Positions 50,144 to 61,200 of a DNA stretch of 64,000 bases are shown piece by piece. Position numbers and translations under genes: made by a program. The stretch's first letter is position 1. Every line of letters begins with the position of its first letter. Below the pieces are notes generated by a model. That model searched no databases. It was given only the letters and a program-made list of their open reading frames with translations, and was not told the origin of the DNA. Origin of the DNA: Drosophila pseudoobscura (lineage: Eukaryota; Arthropoda; Insecta; Diptera; Drosophilidae); the NCBI RefSeq assembly GCF_009870125.1, contig NC_046679.1:2790001-2854000 (forward strand). Reading direction: 5' to 3'.

Positions 50144-50206
50144 TAATGCCAAATAAGCCCTAGATTACTTAACATTTATTAACTTATTTAAATTATAAAA
50201 TCACGA

Positions 50207-50255
50207 AATAAAGTGCAACCATCATTCATTTCATTAGTCGTTGAATCAAAATAAA
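50207..50255 (+). terminator. Peroxidase poly(A) signals
   Basis: AATAAA at 50207-50212 and again at 50250-50255, 64 and 107 bp after the stop codon. The second lies only 11 bp before the retroelement insertion, so its downstream GU-rich element has been separated or replaced. Confidence 0.7.
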
Positions 50256-50261
50256 GTGAAG

Positions 50262-50266
50262 AATCT
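50262..50266. other. Target-site duplication, left copy
   Basis: AATCT immediately before the left LTR. The same five bases follow the right LTR at 53705-53709. Five-base duplications fit BEL/Pao integrase. Confidence 0.9.
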
Positions 50267-50637
50267 TGTGGAGATAATGGTTTTTATCCCCAATCGGCCG
50301 ACTAATTATTTCAATTAAATAAAACTCGGCGCAGAAATAAAATTGCGATATGTTCTTTAATGCGTGACATCCAAATTGCAAGTGTGGCTTGCCTGCCCTT
50401 TACATTGCCGCTCCGATCGCTAAGCGCAGCTTCGCTCGGCCGACGTCGGTAGGCAGACGCAAAGCGGAGATAGCGAAGAGCGAGCTGGCAGAGAGCGTTT
50501 AGCAGGGCAAGCAAGCGCAAAGCTTTAACAAACAAATGAGTGACATAGACATAAGTAACAAACAAAATAAGCGGCTGAGGGCCAAGAATTAGGTGCTATT
50601 TGGTAAGCAGCTAATCGGCTGGGTTCTGCTCCGAACA
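50267..50637 (-). repeat. 3' LTR of the retroelement
   Basis: 371 bp, left in the window but 3' in the orientation of the element. The gag-protease frame ends 27 bases inside it (stop at 50611). Confidence 0.93.
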
Positions 50638-52971
50638 TTCACCCCCCGTTGGAAGGCAAAGGCTTTCAACAGATCCATCCTGAAGGGGCAGAACCGCTAT
50701 TTTTCCAACGGCCCTCTTGAAGATGCTTGCTTGGGCGCAGCTGGCGGCTACGCTGGGATGCTCGTCGAACGCAGCAATCGGCGCTTCTTTACGAAGGCGG
50801 CTTGTCGTGATTACGTCTTGATCATCGGGAACCTCTGTAATTGCATAGAATGGCAGGAAATTTGGCAGTGTAGAAATTGTTGAAAGTTGAATTTCATTTA
50901 GCGTGGATATGTAGGTTTTTAATATATTGAAAAGTTCGCGCTGCAGTTCCTGATTCTCCGATCGCAGTTTTTCCACTTGCACCTGGCACTCGAGCAGCTG
51001 CTTCCTGCATTGCTGCTCTAAGTTTTGGTACTCCAGCGTTGTGGCCCGAAAATCGTCATTAGAGATGGAGGAGGAATTTTCAAAAGCGGCTAAAACTGCA
51101 CGCTTATTCTCCGAGCTATCAATGCTTCCTGACACTATCCAACCAAGTTTTGTCTCCTGCAATGTTGGCAATTGGTCTGATAGTCGAATCTGTCCGACGC
51201 ACATTAAATCGAAGAACAAACCACCACCTATCAACAGATCGATACGTTGGGGCTTGGAGAAATTAGGATCAGCTAGTTTTAGATTATTCGGCATGGGCCA
51301 ATCCTTTGCGTCTAGGCCGAAGTTAGGCTGCATTTCCGTAATTGAGTTGGTGACAATTGCAGCGAAGGAAGCTCGATAGCTTGCGTCCTGGGATTGTACA
51401 ACTATATGTACAGACTTGCTCGAAGGTAGAATGGAATCTCCGATTCCAGAGATGTGAACATAAGACGAGCGATGATCCAACTGCAACTGATCAGCAAGTC
51501 TAGATGTTACGAAGTTTGCCTGTGATGCAGAATCCAAAATGGCACGACATGGGATAAGTGCTCCATAACGATCTGTTACATGGACGAGGGCAGTAGGTAG
51601 CAACACGTTCTGGCTAGGCTGAGATTTCTGGATCGAGGGGGGAGGGCTAGAACACCCGCTTGCTAGAAGCACAGTCGCGGCCTCTTGCTGGATCGATTCC
51701 TCGGCCGGTGAAGAGGAAGATGAAGCACCCGTTCCCGATGGAATGTGGAGTAGCGTGTGATGTTTGGCCTGGCAATGCCTGCAAAGTCCTGACCTGCACC
51801 TCTGCAATTCATGGCCTTTGTTGAGGCAGTTCAAACACAAGCGGCTCTTCTTTGCTTCTTTGTATCTTTCAAACGCAGAGAGATTCAGGAATGCCTGACA
51901 TCTAGATATGTAATGCTCGGAGGAATTGCAATGGTTACATATGGGGTTAGGATGGTCGTTACTGGAGGTGATAAGGGTGACAGGTTTGTCTTCTCCCACC
52001 TGTTGACTAGGACTTGTTGCCATGGCTGATCCCAAATTCTCCAGCATCCGACATCTCGCTTCCAAAAATGAGGCCATGCTTGACCACCGAGGCAATCCTG
52101 ACGTCGGCAAGTTCTCTTCCCATTTCTCCTTTGTTTTGTGGTCCAGTTTCGTGCCTATGATGTAGATCAGCAACCCATCCGAAATCTCCTGCGGGGTCGC
52201 CAAGGTCTGAAGTGCACGCAAGTGCGAATTGATTTTGTCGCTGAGCGCGCGCAAGCCGATAGCTGAGCCTTTCTCCACCCCTTGCAGCCCGAAAATAGCC
52301 TTGACGTGTGCCTGAAAATGTAACAGTTTATTATCGAATCGCAACATTAGCAAATTCAACGCCTTGTCGTAATTCTCCTCAGAAAGTTCCAAGGAACGAA
52401 TCGTATCCAGCGCAGCACCATCTAGACATCCACGAAGATATTGGAATTTTTCGATGATTGGGATACGATGGTCTTTGTGCACCATTGTCGAGAACATCGA
52501 GTGGAATTCTGGCCAATCCATGTAGTTCCCACCGAATCGCGGAAGCTGCAACTCGGGCATTCGAGAACGACCTATACTATTATAGGCGAACAACGACGAA
52601 TTCCCCTCGAGAGTATGCCGAGCTGTTGAATTGGCAACATTTACCGTGCGAGCAGCCATCAACTCCCGCGACAGCCTGGACCTAACCTTGACATAAACAT
52701 TCGCAAAGTCCAGCCGGGCATCATGGGCTAACTGCAGGAAATCCAACCTTTCAAGGCTCGTTTGAGCGGCATCGAAATCCGCATTCATTCGCTCAATTTG
52801 CTCTAAGCGAGCTTGAAGTTCTGCCTCATCTAACTCGGCAAGCTCTTCCTTGGTGAGAAAGCGATCCATGGCCTTTAGTTGGCGCGCGACGGACTCGGCC
52901 TTGTGCTTGTAGAAATCAACATCACTCGGCATTGCTGCGTTCGCGACATTGGTAGGCTCAGGTGCTGCCAT
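50611..52971 (-). CDS. Retroelement Gag-protease protein with coiled-coil C-terminus
   Basis: 786 residues, uninterrupted. Residues about 15-75 are a charged helical region. A Gag core of the DUF1759 type follows (LPRFGGNYMDWPEFHSMF, YLRGCLDGAA, LLMLRFDN). Two CCHC-like zinc knuckles (CNHCNSSEHYISRC and CLNCLNKGHELQRC) plus a further Cys/His cluster lie near 345-400. A DUF1758 retropepsin-like domain has LDSASQ as its active-site region and ends with LLIGGGLFFDL and KLGWIVSG, the usual junction to reverse transcriptase. Instead of reverse transcriptase there is a coiled coil (VEKLRSENQELQREL), then a stretch resembling a BEL integrase end (VGKIAVLPL), and the frame closes inside the LTR. It is a gag-pol with most of pol removed in frame. 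Confidence 0.88.
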   Translation of the reverse strand: MAAPEPTNVANAAMPSDVDFYKHKAESVARQLKAMDRFLTKEELAELDEAELQARLEQIERMNADFDAAQTSLERLDFLQLAHDARLDFANVYVKVRSRLSRELMAARTVNVANSTARHTLEGNSSLFAYNSIGRSRMPELQLPRFGGNYMDWPEFHSMFSTMVHKDHRIPIIEKFQYLRGCLDGAALDTIRSLELSEENYDKALNLLMLRFDNKLLHFQAHVKAIFGLQGVEKGSAIGLRALSDKINSHLRALQTLATPQEISDGLLIYIIGTKLDHKTKEKWEENLPTSGLPRWSSMASFLEARCRMLENLGSAMATSPSQQVGEDKPVTLITSSNDHPNPICNHCNSSEHYISRCQAFLNLSAFERYKEAKKSRLCLNCLNKGHELQRCRSGLCRHCQAKHHTLLHIPSGTGASSSSSPAEESIQQEAATVLLASGCSSPPPSIQKSQPSQNVLLPTALVHVTDRYGALIPCRAILDSASQANFVTSRLADQLQLDHRSSYVHISGIGDSILPSSKSVHIVVQSQDASYRASFAAIVTNSITEMQPNFGLDAKDWPMPNNLKLADPNFSKPQRIDLLIGGGLFFDLMCVGQIRLSDQLPTLQETKLGWIVSGSIDSSENKRAVLAAFENSSSISNDDFRATTLEYQNLEQQCRKQLLECQVQVEKLRSENQELQRELFNILKTYISTLNEIQLSTISTLPNFLPFYAITEVPDDQDVITTSRLRKEAPIAAFDEHPSVAASCAQASIFKRAVGKIAVLPLQDGSVESLCLPTGGECSEQNPAD

Positions 52972-53333
52972 GTTGAGGTTTTAAAAGAGTCACTCAGCAC
53001 GACCGAAAAAGACACCCTGTATACGTATAAACGTGCGAACCGAAAGTAAAGGGATTACAGCTAATGCCTTTAGCTGTGCGGCTGTGCGAGCTGTCCGATT
53101 CCGCTTTGTACTTCGCTTGTGTGTATTAGTGAGTTCGCTGCACTGCACTGACCGAATTGTCGCGACAGAGAAATTAATATCCAGCAATGCGTGTATGTAG
53201 GTGTATGTAAGTATGTTTTAGCACCGAATTGTGCTTAACCGCCGAAAATTTTTTAAGGCTAACGAATGTCGATCGCGAATGATAATTAATTGACACTGCA
53301 ACTCAGAGATCACGTCGGGGTCACCAAATTTTA

Positions 53334-53704
53334 TGTGGAGATAATGGTTTTTATCCCCAATCGGCCGACTAATTATTTCAATTAAATAAAACTCGGCGCA
53401 GAAATAAAATTGCGATATGTTCTTTAATGCGTGACATCCAAATTGCAAGTGTGGCTTGCCTGCCCTTTACATTGCCGCTCCGATCGCTAAGCGCAGCTTC
53501 GCTCGGCCGACGTCGGTAGGCAGACGCAAAGCGGAGATAGCGAAGAGCGAGCTGGCAGAGAGCGTTTAGCAGGGCAAGCAAGCGCAAAGCTTTAACAAAC
53601 AAATGAGTGACATAGACATAAGTAACAAACAAAATAAGCGGCTGAGGGCCAAGAATTAGGTGCTATTTGGTAAGCAGCTAATCGGCTGGGTTCTGCTCCG
53701 AACA
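53334..53704 (-). repeat. 5' LTR of the retroelement
   Basis: 371 bp, right in the window and 5' for the element. It is followed on the minus strand by a 362-bp untranslated leader before the ATG at 52971. Match with the other LTR appears complete. Confidence 0.93.
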
Positions 53705-54635
53705 AATCTATTATGAAAGAAGTGATAATCCGGTAAACCTAGCCAAGGAAGATTCGGAAGCAGGTCAAGGATGGAACACATCTAGAACTCGTCTCCTCAC
53801 TTACAGCACATGGAGCATGGATTTCAATGTAGTATTCACAGTGCCAAAAATGTAACAATTCTTGGTTTGTACTTTATTACAATATATGCAAACTAAAACT
53901 AAAACTATTCATTCATAGAACACACAGACACACGAATGCTTAACTATGTATAAGTAGGTGTTTGTTTCCCCAGGGGCGTGTGCTGCCACTCCCCGGTGTT
54001 GCCCTGTTTCGACATTAATTTCTTATTTCGGCATGTCCAGTATAGAATACCTAAACAGTACAATATAATATAGTATAGTAATATGATTTTGGCGCAAACA
54101 TTGCTCTGCTGTGCGCAAGTAGTGTACAAGTATAAGTAATTTGGTTACCATTGTAAATGGTATTATTATCAACATCATCATCAAAGTACAATTACAATTT
54201 CTATGTATATTTGCTATATAATAAATTAGGCTTGTCACCGATCTATCTGCCTCTAGTCGTTAGGTATAAAAAAATAACTAAGCAGTATAACAACATAATT
54301 TACACTTTATGCTACAACACTTTGGGGTATTTGAATATGAAATTGCAGTATTTGAACTTCCTAGACGCAAGCAAATTAAAACATTCTACTAAAAGTACAT
54401 CGTGAATATAACCGGTATACGGTATCCGTTATCCGGTATACGGTATCCACATTCTGCTATCCTATCGTCAGCAAATTTAACTAGTTAACCTGTGCTCTTC
54501 TCCTTCATTGGTATTTACAAACGTAGGCGAATCACCTCTGGTGGTTTTTCAGTACGTCGCGTAAATGCAATTTTGAGTTGGTTTCCGTTTTGGGTTTGGG
54601 TTTGGGCTTGGTTTGAGGGTCTTGTGCGCAATTCA
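53705..54635 (-). other. 3'UTR of the mitochondrial carrier gene
   Basis: AT-rich DNA between the retroelement and the carrier stop codon. A minus-strand poly(A) signal (TTTATT on the plus strand near 53873) would give a 3'UTR of about 760 bp. A short GGTATACGGTATCC tandem lies at 54411-54450. There is no other coding sequence. Confidence 0.6.
54411..54450. repeat. Tandem CCGGTATACGGTATCC repeat
   Basis: Two copies of a 16-base unit separated by five bases, each containing the palindrome GTATAC. It lies in the probable 3'UTR of the carrier gene and could form a hairpin in RNA. Confidence 0.7.
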
Positions 54636-55806
54636 TTACCATCGTATCTGGTGTTTGTACTGCTCATCTATGGCTATGCGTTTGATGGTCTCATAGCCAA
54701 GGATAATGCTAAAGGAGAAGGCCGCCGACTGCACCAGGCGGGCGGACAGGCCCTTGAAGAAACAGTTCAATTTCTCCTCCCGCCACAGCTCTCGGAAGGC
54801 AAGGCTCATCGAGTCCAATCGATGGACCTAGACAGGAGTGACGACAACATTATGATTTAGATAAGATATTCTATTTATGACTCTGCCGGTGGAGTGGACG
54901 GTAGACTCACCTGCAGACGGGCGCGCACTATGTCTAATGGATTTGTTAGTATTGTCGTTGTGAAGCCACCCAAACTGCCGGCCACGCATTGTATGAACAA
55001 ATGGGATACCCAAACGGGGCAGATGCGACAGAGTTCGTCTGGAATGAAGAGCAATCCAAATTGAATTAATCTTATCTGGCTAATGGAGGCACTTTGGGGG
55101 CTGACTCACCCTGATATAGATGATAGAAGGCCCACCACATTGCCGAATTGGGTACATAGGCCATGAGGCTGGCCACATAGCCTCTGTAGAAGCCGCGCAG
55201 ACCATCGCGACGCATTATCTCCCGTCCGATGTCCATGGAAATATGGAGGCGGCTGCGGCCGGGCCATGATTTAATACCCAACGGATTAATATCTACCTTG
55301 GCTCCGGCATGCGCCGACATGCCCAGAACCATGGCATGCTGTGATATAACATCGAAAGGAACTATGATGGTCTGACCCACCAGCGAGGCGCATCCACCTC
55401 CGGCTAAAGCTTTTACACGGTGCCCGGCACCCAGGTCGGTGAGAAGGTGTCGCACGCCTTCGTAGGTGCTGATGTAGAAGACGCCCGACACAATTTGCAC
55501 CGACGATATCCAGAAGCCTCGATACAGTCCAGGAACACCCTCGGAGCGGTAGATTTTCATGGCACAATCCACCATGCCCTTGTAGACATCGCTCTTGTGC
55601 TGCACCTGGAGCTGCGTCTTGATAACGGTCAGCGGGAACAGACAGCAGCGCACCGAGAACGAGCTGAGCATGGAGAGCGGAAAGAACTTGGTTTTGTTCA
55701 TCATGTTCCATTCGATTGTGCGTATGTATGGAGATCCGTCCACCCCACTCGTCGTGCCGCCGGCGCCACCGGACGGCACAGTGAGCCGTGTATTCGTTTC
55801 CGCCAT
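54636..55806 (-). CDS. CG5805: Mitochondrial carrier, SLC25A44-like
   Basis: A six-helix carrier of the inner mitochondrial membrane. SLC25A44 in mammals imports branched-chain amino acids, and the fly substrate is inferred from that. Exons on the minus strand: 55806-55110, 55038-54911, 54827-54636. Phases agree and give 338 residues, a normal length. Three carrier repeats are visible with signature PLTVIK (repeat 1), PFDVIS (repeat 2, a variant without the final basic residue) and PLDIVR (repeat 3). The matching GFW/GFYRGY and GLSARL segments end each repeat. The start ATG precedes a Gly/Thr-rich N-terminus found in the family. Upstream (about 56544-56592) lie DRE and Ohler-6 motifs. The gene is convergent with the peroxidase gene, and a retroelement has inserted between the two. 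Confidence 0.9.
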
Positions 55807-58270
55807 GGTGCTACCTGTCGGACACTGTGCGTCCGTAGTAATACGCTTGCATGCGGGGCAAGTATGTGAGTGATGCCAATGCGGATGTAACGCTTTCTTC
55901 TAGGCTCAGCACTGTTCAGAGCATCCTCGGGCATTGACGGCGGGGGCATTCAACCAGCATGACGACTATTATTCACTTAGTTCCCTAGCTATTCTCTCTT
56001 TGTTTCCGCTCTGCTCTCGTGTGTGTGTGTGTATCTGTAAAGAACAAAACAACATCTCAGTGTTGACGCAACTCGAACGCATACGCACGAAAATCATTGC
56101 AAAGGTCTCAAGGTCGCGCCGTGACAGATTGAATCTTTTTTTGGGGTAAACGCGGCCTCAACCTTTGGTCAGTAGGCAAGGCCAAGGAGGACGTCCGGCG
56201 GGAGTTTTGCGTAATCCCAGGGGCTATCTTATCTTCCAGCGACATTCACACATTTGTAATATTAGAGTTTTCATTATATAATGCGCAGACACAAGGCACC
56301 ACCTGACTGAGTGGCCACCCAACGCCTCACTCCCCCCCACCCTAACAGAAACATTGTGCGTAAACAAAGTTTCAAGGTGGAGTTCTCTGCACGCGCTGCA
56401 CTGCTTCAGAAATCCTTGGGGTGGGTCTTCCACCTACTCGGCACTTGGATGTTGTTATTGTTTCCTACTCACGCCTGTATTGTATGTTTGGACTTGAATT
56501 GTACATATCACAAGATTTATTTTATTATCGATTTATCGCGGAATATCGATAAGATACATCGAAATATACCGTCCAATTTTCAAAATATACCGTAAATATA
56601 CTGACTAATTCAAGTTCTATTATATATTTTCCTCGTTTTTGATATTCCGTGTGATATTACTAACTATATAGATCTCTCAGCTTTGCCCACATAATTTTAT
56701 ATGATTGCTGAATCAATTTTGTTCAAGATTAACTACATCTAAGTACACGCATGTTTTTTATTGTGACAAAAAAAGGGTGTCAACAAAAATGTTCAACAAA
56801 ACAAACAGTCGCAATGTTGTGACGTCAGTATTGCCGGTATTTGCAGATTCATTTCGTGTCAACCAGAGTATGGGCATTGGTATACCCTATTTCGTTAATA
56901 TTATATAAAGTTGCAGCTTTATAGCTTATACTGCAAGCTGCTGTCAAACGTAATTAATAAAGACCATGTCTTAGATTGAATTTTGTTGGCCTATTCATGC
57001 ATTTGATTAGTTTCTTGTCCATATGTATATACTGATTCCAGTACAAGTTCTTGGTCTCTGCAGACAGACGATGTGCTGCAAAATATCGTTTAAAACCGAG
57101 ACTATCTAGTTTCTGCATTAATTAGAGCCTGGAATGACACATATTTCCGCAATGGGACTCATTGCTGTCAATCGGGTAATAGAGGTCCTTACCCGATTCA
57201 AGTTTGGTTATCGATACTATCGACTGGATGCATGTAGTGCGCGCCAAGTCTAACTTTTTTGAATGTGAGCGACACGGAATTAAATGTTGTCAACCGGGCC
57301 ATTACCGATTCAAAAACTACGACGAATTCCTCAATTTTGATCTTCCATCAAATATTACCAGTTAAATAGACCGCTTAGCAATGCCCACTTAGTTTTATAC
57401 GATTATGAATCAATTTTATACTTGACTCGCCTATTCTTAACACTTGCTTTTATTTGATTTTTTTTAAAAGAAAGGTTTTAACGAAAAAGGTCAAACAAAT
57501 AAATGATGAAAATTTACTGAAAATACTGAAAATTTGTGCACCCAACATAAATCCAGCAGTCTGGCAGCGCTTTGACCTAAGGCCACCAGAGCTGGCAACT
57601 CTGGTGGCTAACGTTCACCTAAATTTCAAAATTTTGGCTTGAAATTCGTAACTATGATAAGAAATACTTTGATTATGAAATTCCATTCATATTATATAAG
57701 ATCTAATTTAATAATAATCTAAGAATCTAAGAACATTTAAGACTTCAGTTAGAGTCTTACGGTTTGTTGTATTCCGAGAAATAGTTCAACAATTTCTTAA
57801 ACAATTATCAAATGTTAATATTTTGTTCAAACTAATTAGCGACAACATTCAGTTACCATTGGCCACTGCCCATTAGAGGATTTCAACCAATGACTAGCCT
57901 CTGGGGGCGTTCCGCACCTGCGCAGATAACAATCCACAGCATCCTGGCGCATCCACCCCCATTAACAGACACCCCAATCCCAGCCAGGCTCTGGTCGAGT
58001 CCTGCGACGCCGCCACCACGCCAGTTATCACGGATACTCGAGAACGGCTGCACGATGACAACGGAATGCGCGCTGATCAGCGACAAGTGAAAGCCATCGG
58101 AGTGTTGAATAATTGAACATTATTGATGTGCAGAAACAAGGCGAAACGCAATCCTATTAGTGAACATTTCTACCCAGGCCAGCGGAACCCGCCATCAAGT
58201 TCAAGAGTGTGTCCGGTCCGGCCGTGTGTGAGTGTGTCGAGTCAAGCGTGTGATCTATAGTTTCCACTAA
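55807..58270. other. Divergent upstream region of carrier and His-rich genes
   Basis: About 2.4 kb holding the carrier 5'UTR and promoter on the left and the leader of the gene starting at 58271 on the right (about 57890-58270 is GC-rich and leader-like). The middle (56600-57850) is AT-rich and contains two similar but diverged segments near 56680 and 57375, a second exact DRE (57209-57216) and a CRE (56820-56827). No protein gene is supported in it. Confidence 0.6.
56544..56592 (-). promoter_or_regulatory. Carrier-gene promoter motifs (DRE and Ohler-6)
   Basis: An exact DRE, TATCGATA (56544-56551), is followed by two minus-strand Ohler-6 motifs (AAATATACC on the plus strand, ending at about 56570 and 56591). 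The set matches the housekeeping promoter type and faces the carrier gene 740 bp away, which implies a long leader or a leader intron. Confidence 0.55.
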
Positions 58271-61200
58271 ATGGATACCGCCAAATTGGTAAGATTATAT
58301 AAAACAGAGTCAGTCGAGTGCCAGGTATCCAATGTATCAATTATTCTGCTTAAAGCTTTTATTTCTGCTCAATCTGAAATAAATTAAGGGGCTAATACTT
58401 AAGTGAGCCCCATGTGGGGCTCAGCCATAGCTCAGGGTGTAGCCCATGTTCTCCATCAGGGTCTCCTTGATGGCCGGCTGCAGGGCGCGCTGCATGTAGG
58501 TGGTCAGCAGTCCGCGCACTCCCATGGAGAAGAGTTTCTCCAGCTCGTGGGACATGGCCTCACCCACCAGCTCCTCACGGTCCCCGTTGGAATTGAGGCC
58601 CCCAAACCCGCCAGCTCCTCCGCTCGCACTGAAGATGTCCGCAAAGGCTCTGGCATCTGGTTCCACCATCTGCTGCAGCTGCTCGTCCTCGAAGTGGAGC
58701 ACGTCCTCGTTGAAGCTCAGTTGGTCCACGAAATTTTCCGTGGGTCCGTTTTCGGCGAACCGCCGACGACGACGTCGCCGCTTGTTGAACTGCCGCCGGT
58801 AGAAGTTGTCCGCATTGACATCCACGAACTCCGCCGAGTCCTGGCCATGGCTATCGCTGCCCAGCTCCAGGCTCTTGTCCCGCTGCGTGGTGTGGTCCAG
58901 CCTGATGTCATAGTCCGGCTTGTGGTACTTGCCCCATCTCTGTGGCTGCGGTCGCGTCGTGCCCATGATGACATGTGGTTCGCCCAACTCCACCTGCGGA
59001 GCGGCTCCTGGCCCGTAGCCGAATCTCCGCTTCGAGTTCTGTCGCAGCCGGATGCCAGTCGGTCCCTGGCAGCCATGGGCAAAGACGGAGATGAAGCCGG
59101 GCTCCGCAAAGTGCGAGTCCGTGCGTACGGAGGAGGCGCTCAATCTCCTGGACTGCTCATACGAGGGCGGCGACGAGCCTGAGCCCGGGTCCAAGCCCAG
59201 CGGCACCGTTCGGAACTCGATGCCAGCATGACGCAGGCGGAGTATCATGTGGCAGCGTCCGCCCATGGGCTGCATCACCACCTTGCCGCTGAGGGTGAGA
59301 TCCGGGAAGATGAGTCGCGTGTCCAGCGTGGAGTTCTCCGTGCTGAACTTGCACTTGTCGATCTCCACCCAACGGGAGGCGGACTTTGCGGGCGGCACAC
59401 GCACCTTCAGATCCTCGACCTCCACCCGGGATATGGCCAGCTTGTGTGGCTGTCGGTGCTCCTGCTGATGCTGCTGCTGCTGCTGCTGTTGCTGTTTCTG
59501 GTGCAGCTCCTCCAGCTCCAGGGCAGCACTGGAGTCCGCAAAGGGATAGGGACGCCCATTCCTGTGCAGAAGCTTGGCATGGTAGCCACGTCCCGAATTG
59601 TAGCTGCCGCCCCCGTTGTAGAAATCATCCTCGGGATCACTGTGCTGGCCATAGAAGCTGTGGTACAGCTGGTAGGGGCTCTGTGCCGGCGGCTGCCACA
59701 TGGACCGCGAGCGAGTCCGATCGGAGGAGCTCTTGGTCTGAATGCTGCGCCGTCGCATATGCTCTAGGGCGCTCTCCAGACGATTCGAGCAGCGATGCGG
59801 CACCTGATACGGCTGGGACAGGGCCACTGGAAGTGAGGGTATTGTAGATCCTCGACTAAAGAGTGACCAACGAGTGATTACTTACCCTGGATCAGGGCGC
59901 AGATCAGCAGCAAAGTGCACAGCCAAAGATAATCCCGGCTAACGTATTCTGACATGGCTCTGAACTGAACATGGAGCAGGTAATTCTGAAGCGCTCTAGT
60001 GGATGTTTTGGGGGATGGGATGGAAAGCTGAGAAGAAACACCTCCGTACTGGCCCACAGCTCAAACGAAAATGCAAAAGGCAAAGCAGGCGAAGCGAACA
60101 GGCCGAGAAACTGGCTCGGTCGCGCTTCCATTGCCACAGCACCCACAAGAAGAGCGCTCCGCAGCGAAGACAGCGAAGACTACGGTGACGACCGTGTCAC
60201 TGCCTTCTCATGTGCAGTGAAAGTGTTTTCCACGACAAGCACAAGCCAAAGCCCAAGCTGGAGCCCAGAGCTGGAGTTGGAGCTCAGAGCTACAGTCAGA
60301 GTCGGGTACGGACTCGGAGTCCGCGACAGCCGCCAACCAATTTGCCGCACACAACGCACCTCAGCGTGGAAACAAAAGACAAAAAGACACAAAAAAGCAG
60401 AAAAATACGAAAAAAGAAAAGCATTGTCTTCTGTCGGCCTCTTCTGCCCTTCTGTCCCCTGCTTCTGTCCTCTGGTGTCGTGTGGCGGCTGCTGCAAAGT
60501 AGATCAACCTCACAGATACACAAACACTCACTCACACAGAGCCACTCTACGATGCAAAGTAAATACAGCCAAAGTTTCGTAATGGCAGTTGCGGGCGCGC
60601 ATGCGTCGTAATCTTTTCCAGCACCCGCACCCACCACCCACCACCCACCACCCACCAGTCTACACATACGAGGGCTCCTACCTTCCTCATTGTCTGCCAG
60701 AGTTCAAAGTTGATTCATCGAACGGACGACTCCGACTGTCAGTCAGTCACCGCCAACGTTTGTTTTTCCCAATTGCAATCGTAATTGGCATCCATTGCGC
60801 ATACAAATTAGGGTCTAATGGTAGGGCCTGCAGTACCCTCTAGGTAAAGGGTATATTCCCCCAACTATAGGGGAACTATGTCTAGCTAAGCCATTCCATA
60901 TTGAAGCTCTAAGAAGTACTTAAACACAAGTGATAGCCCTTCTATTTCAATAGTGATTTGGGAAACTTATTTGAGTTGTAGATGAAACGATCTGGGGAAA
61001 CCTTTCGAAAATGAGATCCTTTTTATAGAAATCCTACTATTATATATCTGTAAAACTCTACCAATATATTAAGCATATCCTATGGGACGCTTTCGAAAGC
61101 TAAAGGGCATTCAGAGGGCATTCCCTAGTCGTTCCACCGCTGTCATCGTTGAGCCCTTGCTGCAGTTGCGCACGCGTGGCAGGTGACAACGCTTCGCTGG

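Larger units (their letters stand above)
50267..53704 (-). mobile_element. BEL/Pao-type LTR retrotransposon, pol-deleted
   Basis: A 3438-bp insertion read on the minus strand. Two 371-bp direct LTRs (50267-50637 and 53334-53704) begin TG and end CA on the coding strand and look identical by eye. A 5-bp target duplication AATCT flanks it (50262-50266 and 53705-53709), as usual for BEL/Pao. A primer-binding-site candidate beginning TGGTGACCCC follows the 5' LTR (minus strand, about 53324). A purine tract (GGGGGGTGAA) abuts the 3' LTR. One 786-codon frame fills the interior. Reverse transcriptase, RNase H and the integrase core are absent, so the element must depend on enzymes supplied in trans. 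It sits between two convergent gene ends. Confidence 0.93.

Noticed and set aside
50311-50565. 84-codon minus-strand frame present in both LTRs (also 53378-53632)
   Set aside because: It is repeated only because the LTR is repeated. It has no domain, and the gag ATG lies outside the LTR. It is most likely a chance frame.
57454-57642. Open frame ending NVHLNFKILA upstream of the His-rich gene
   Set aside because: It has no ATG, lies in AT-rich DNA and shows no codon bias. No family was recognised.
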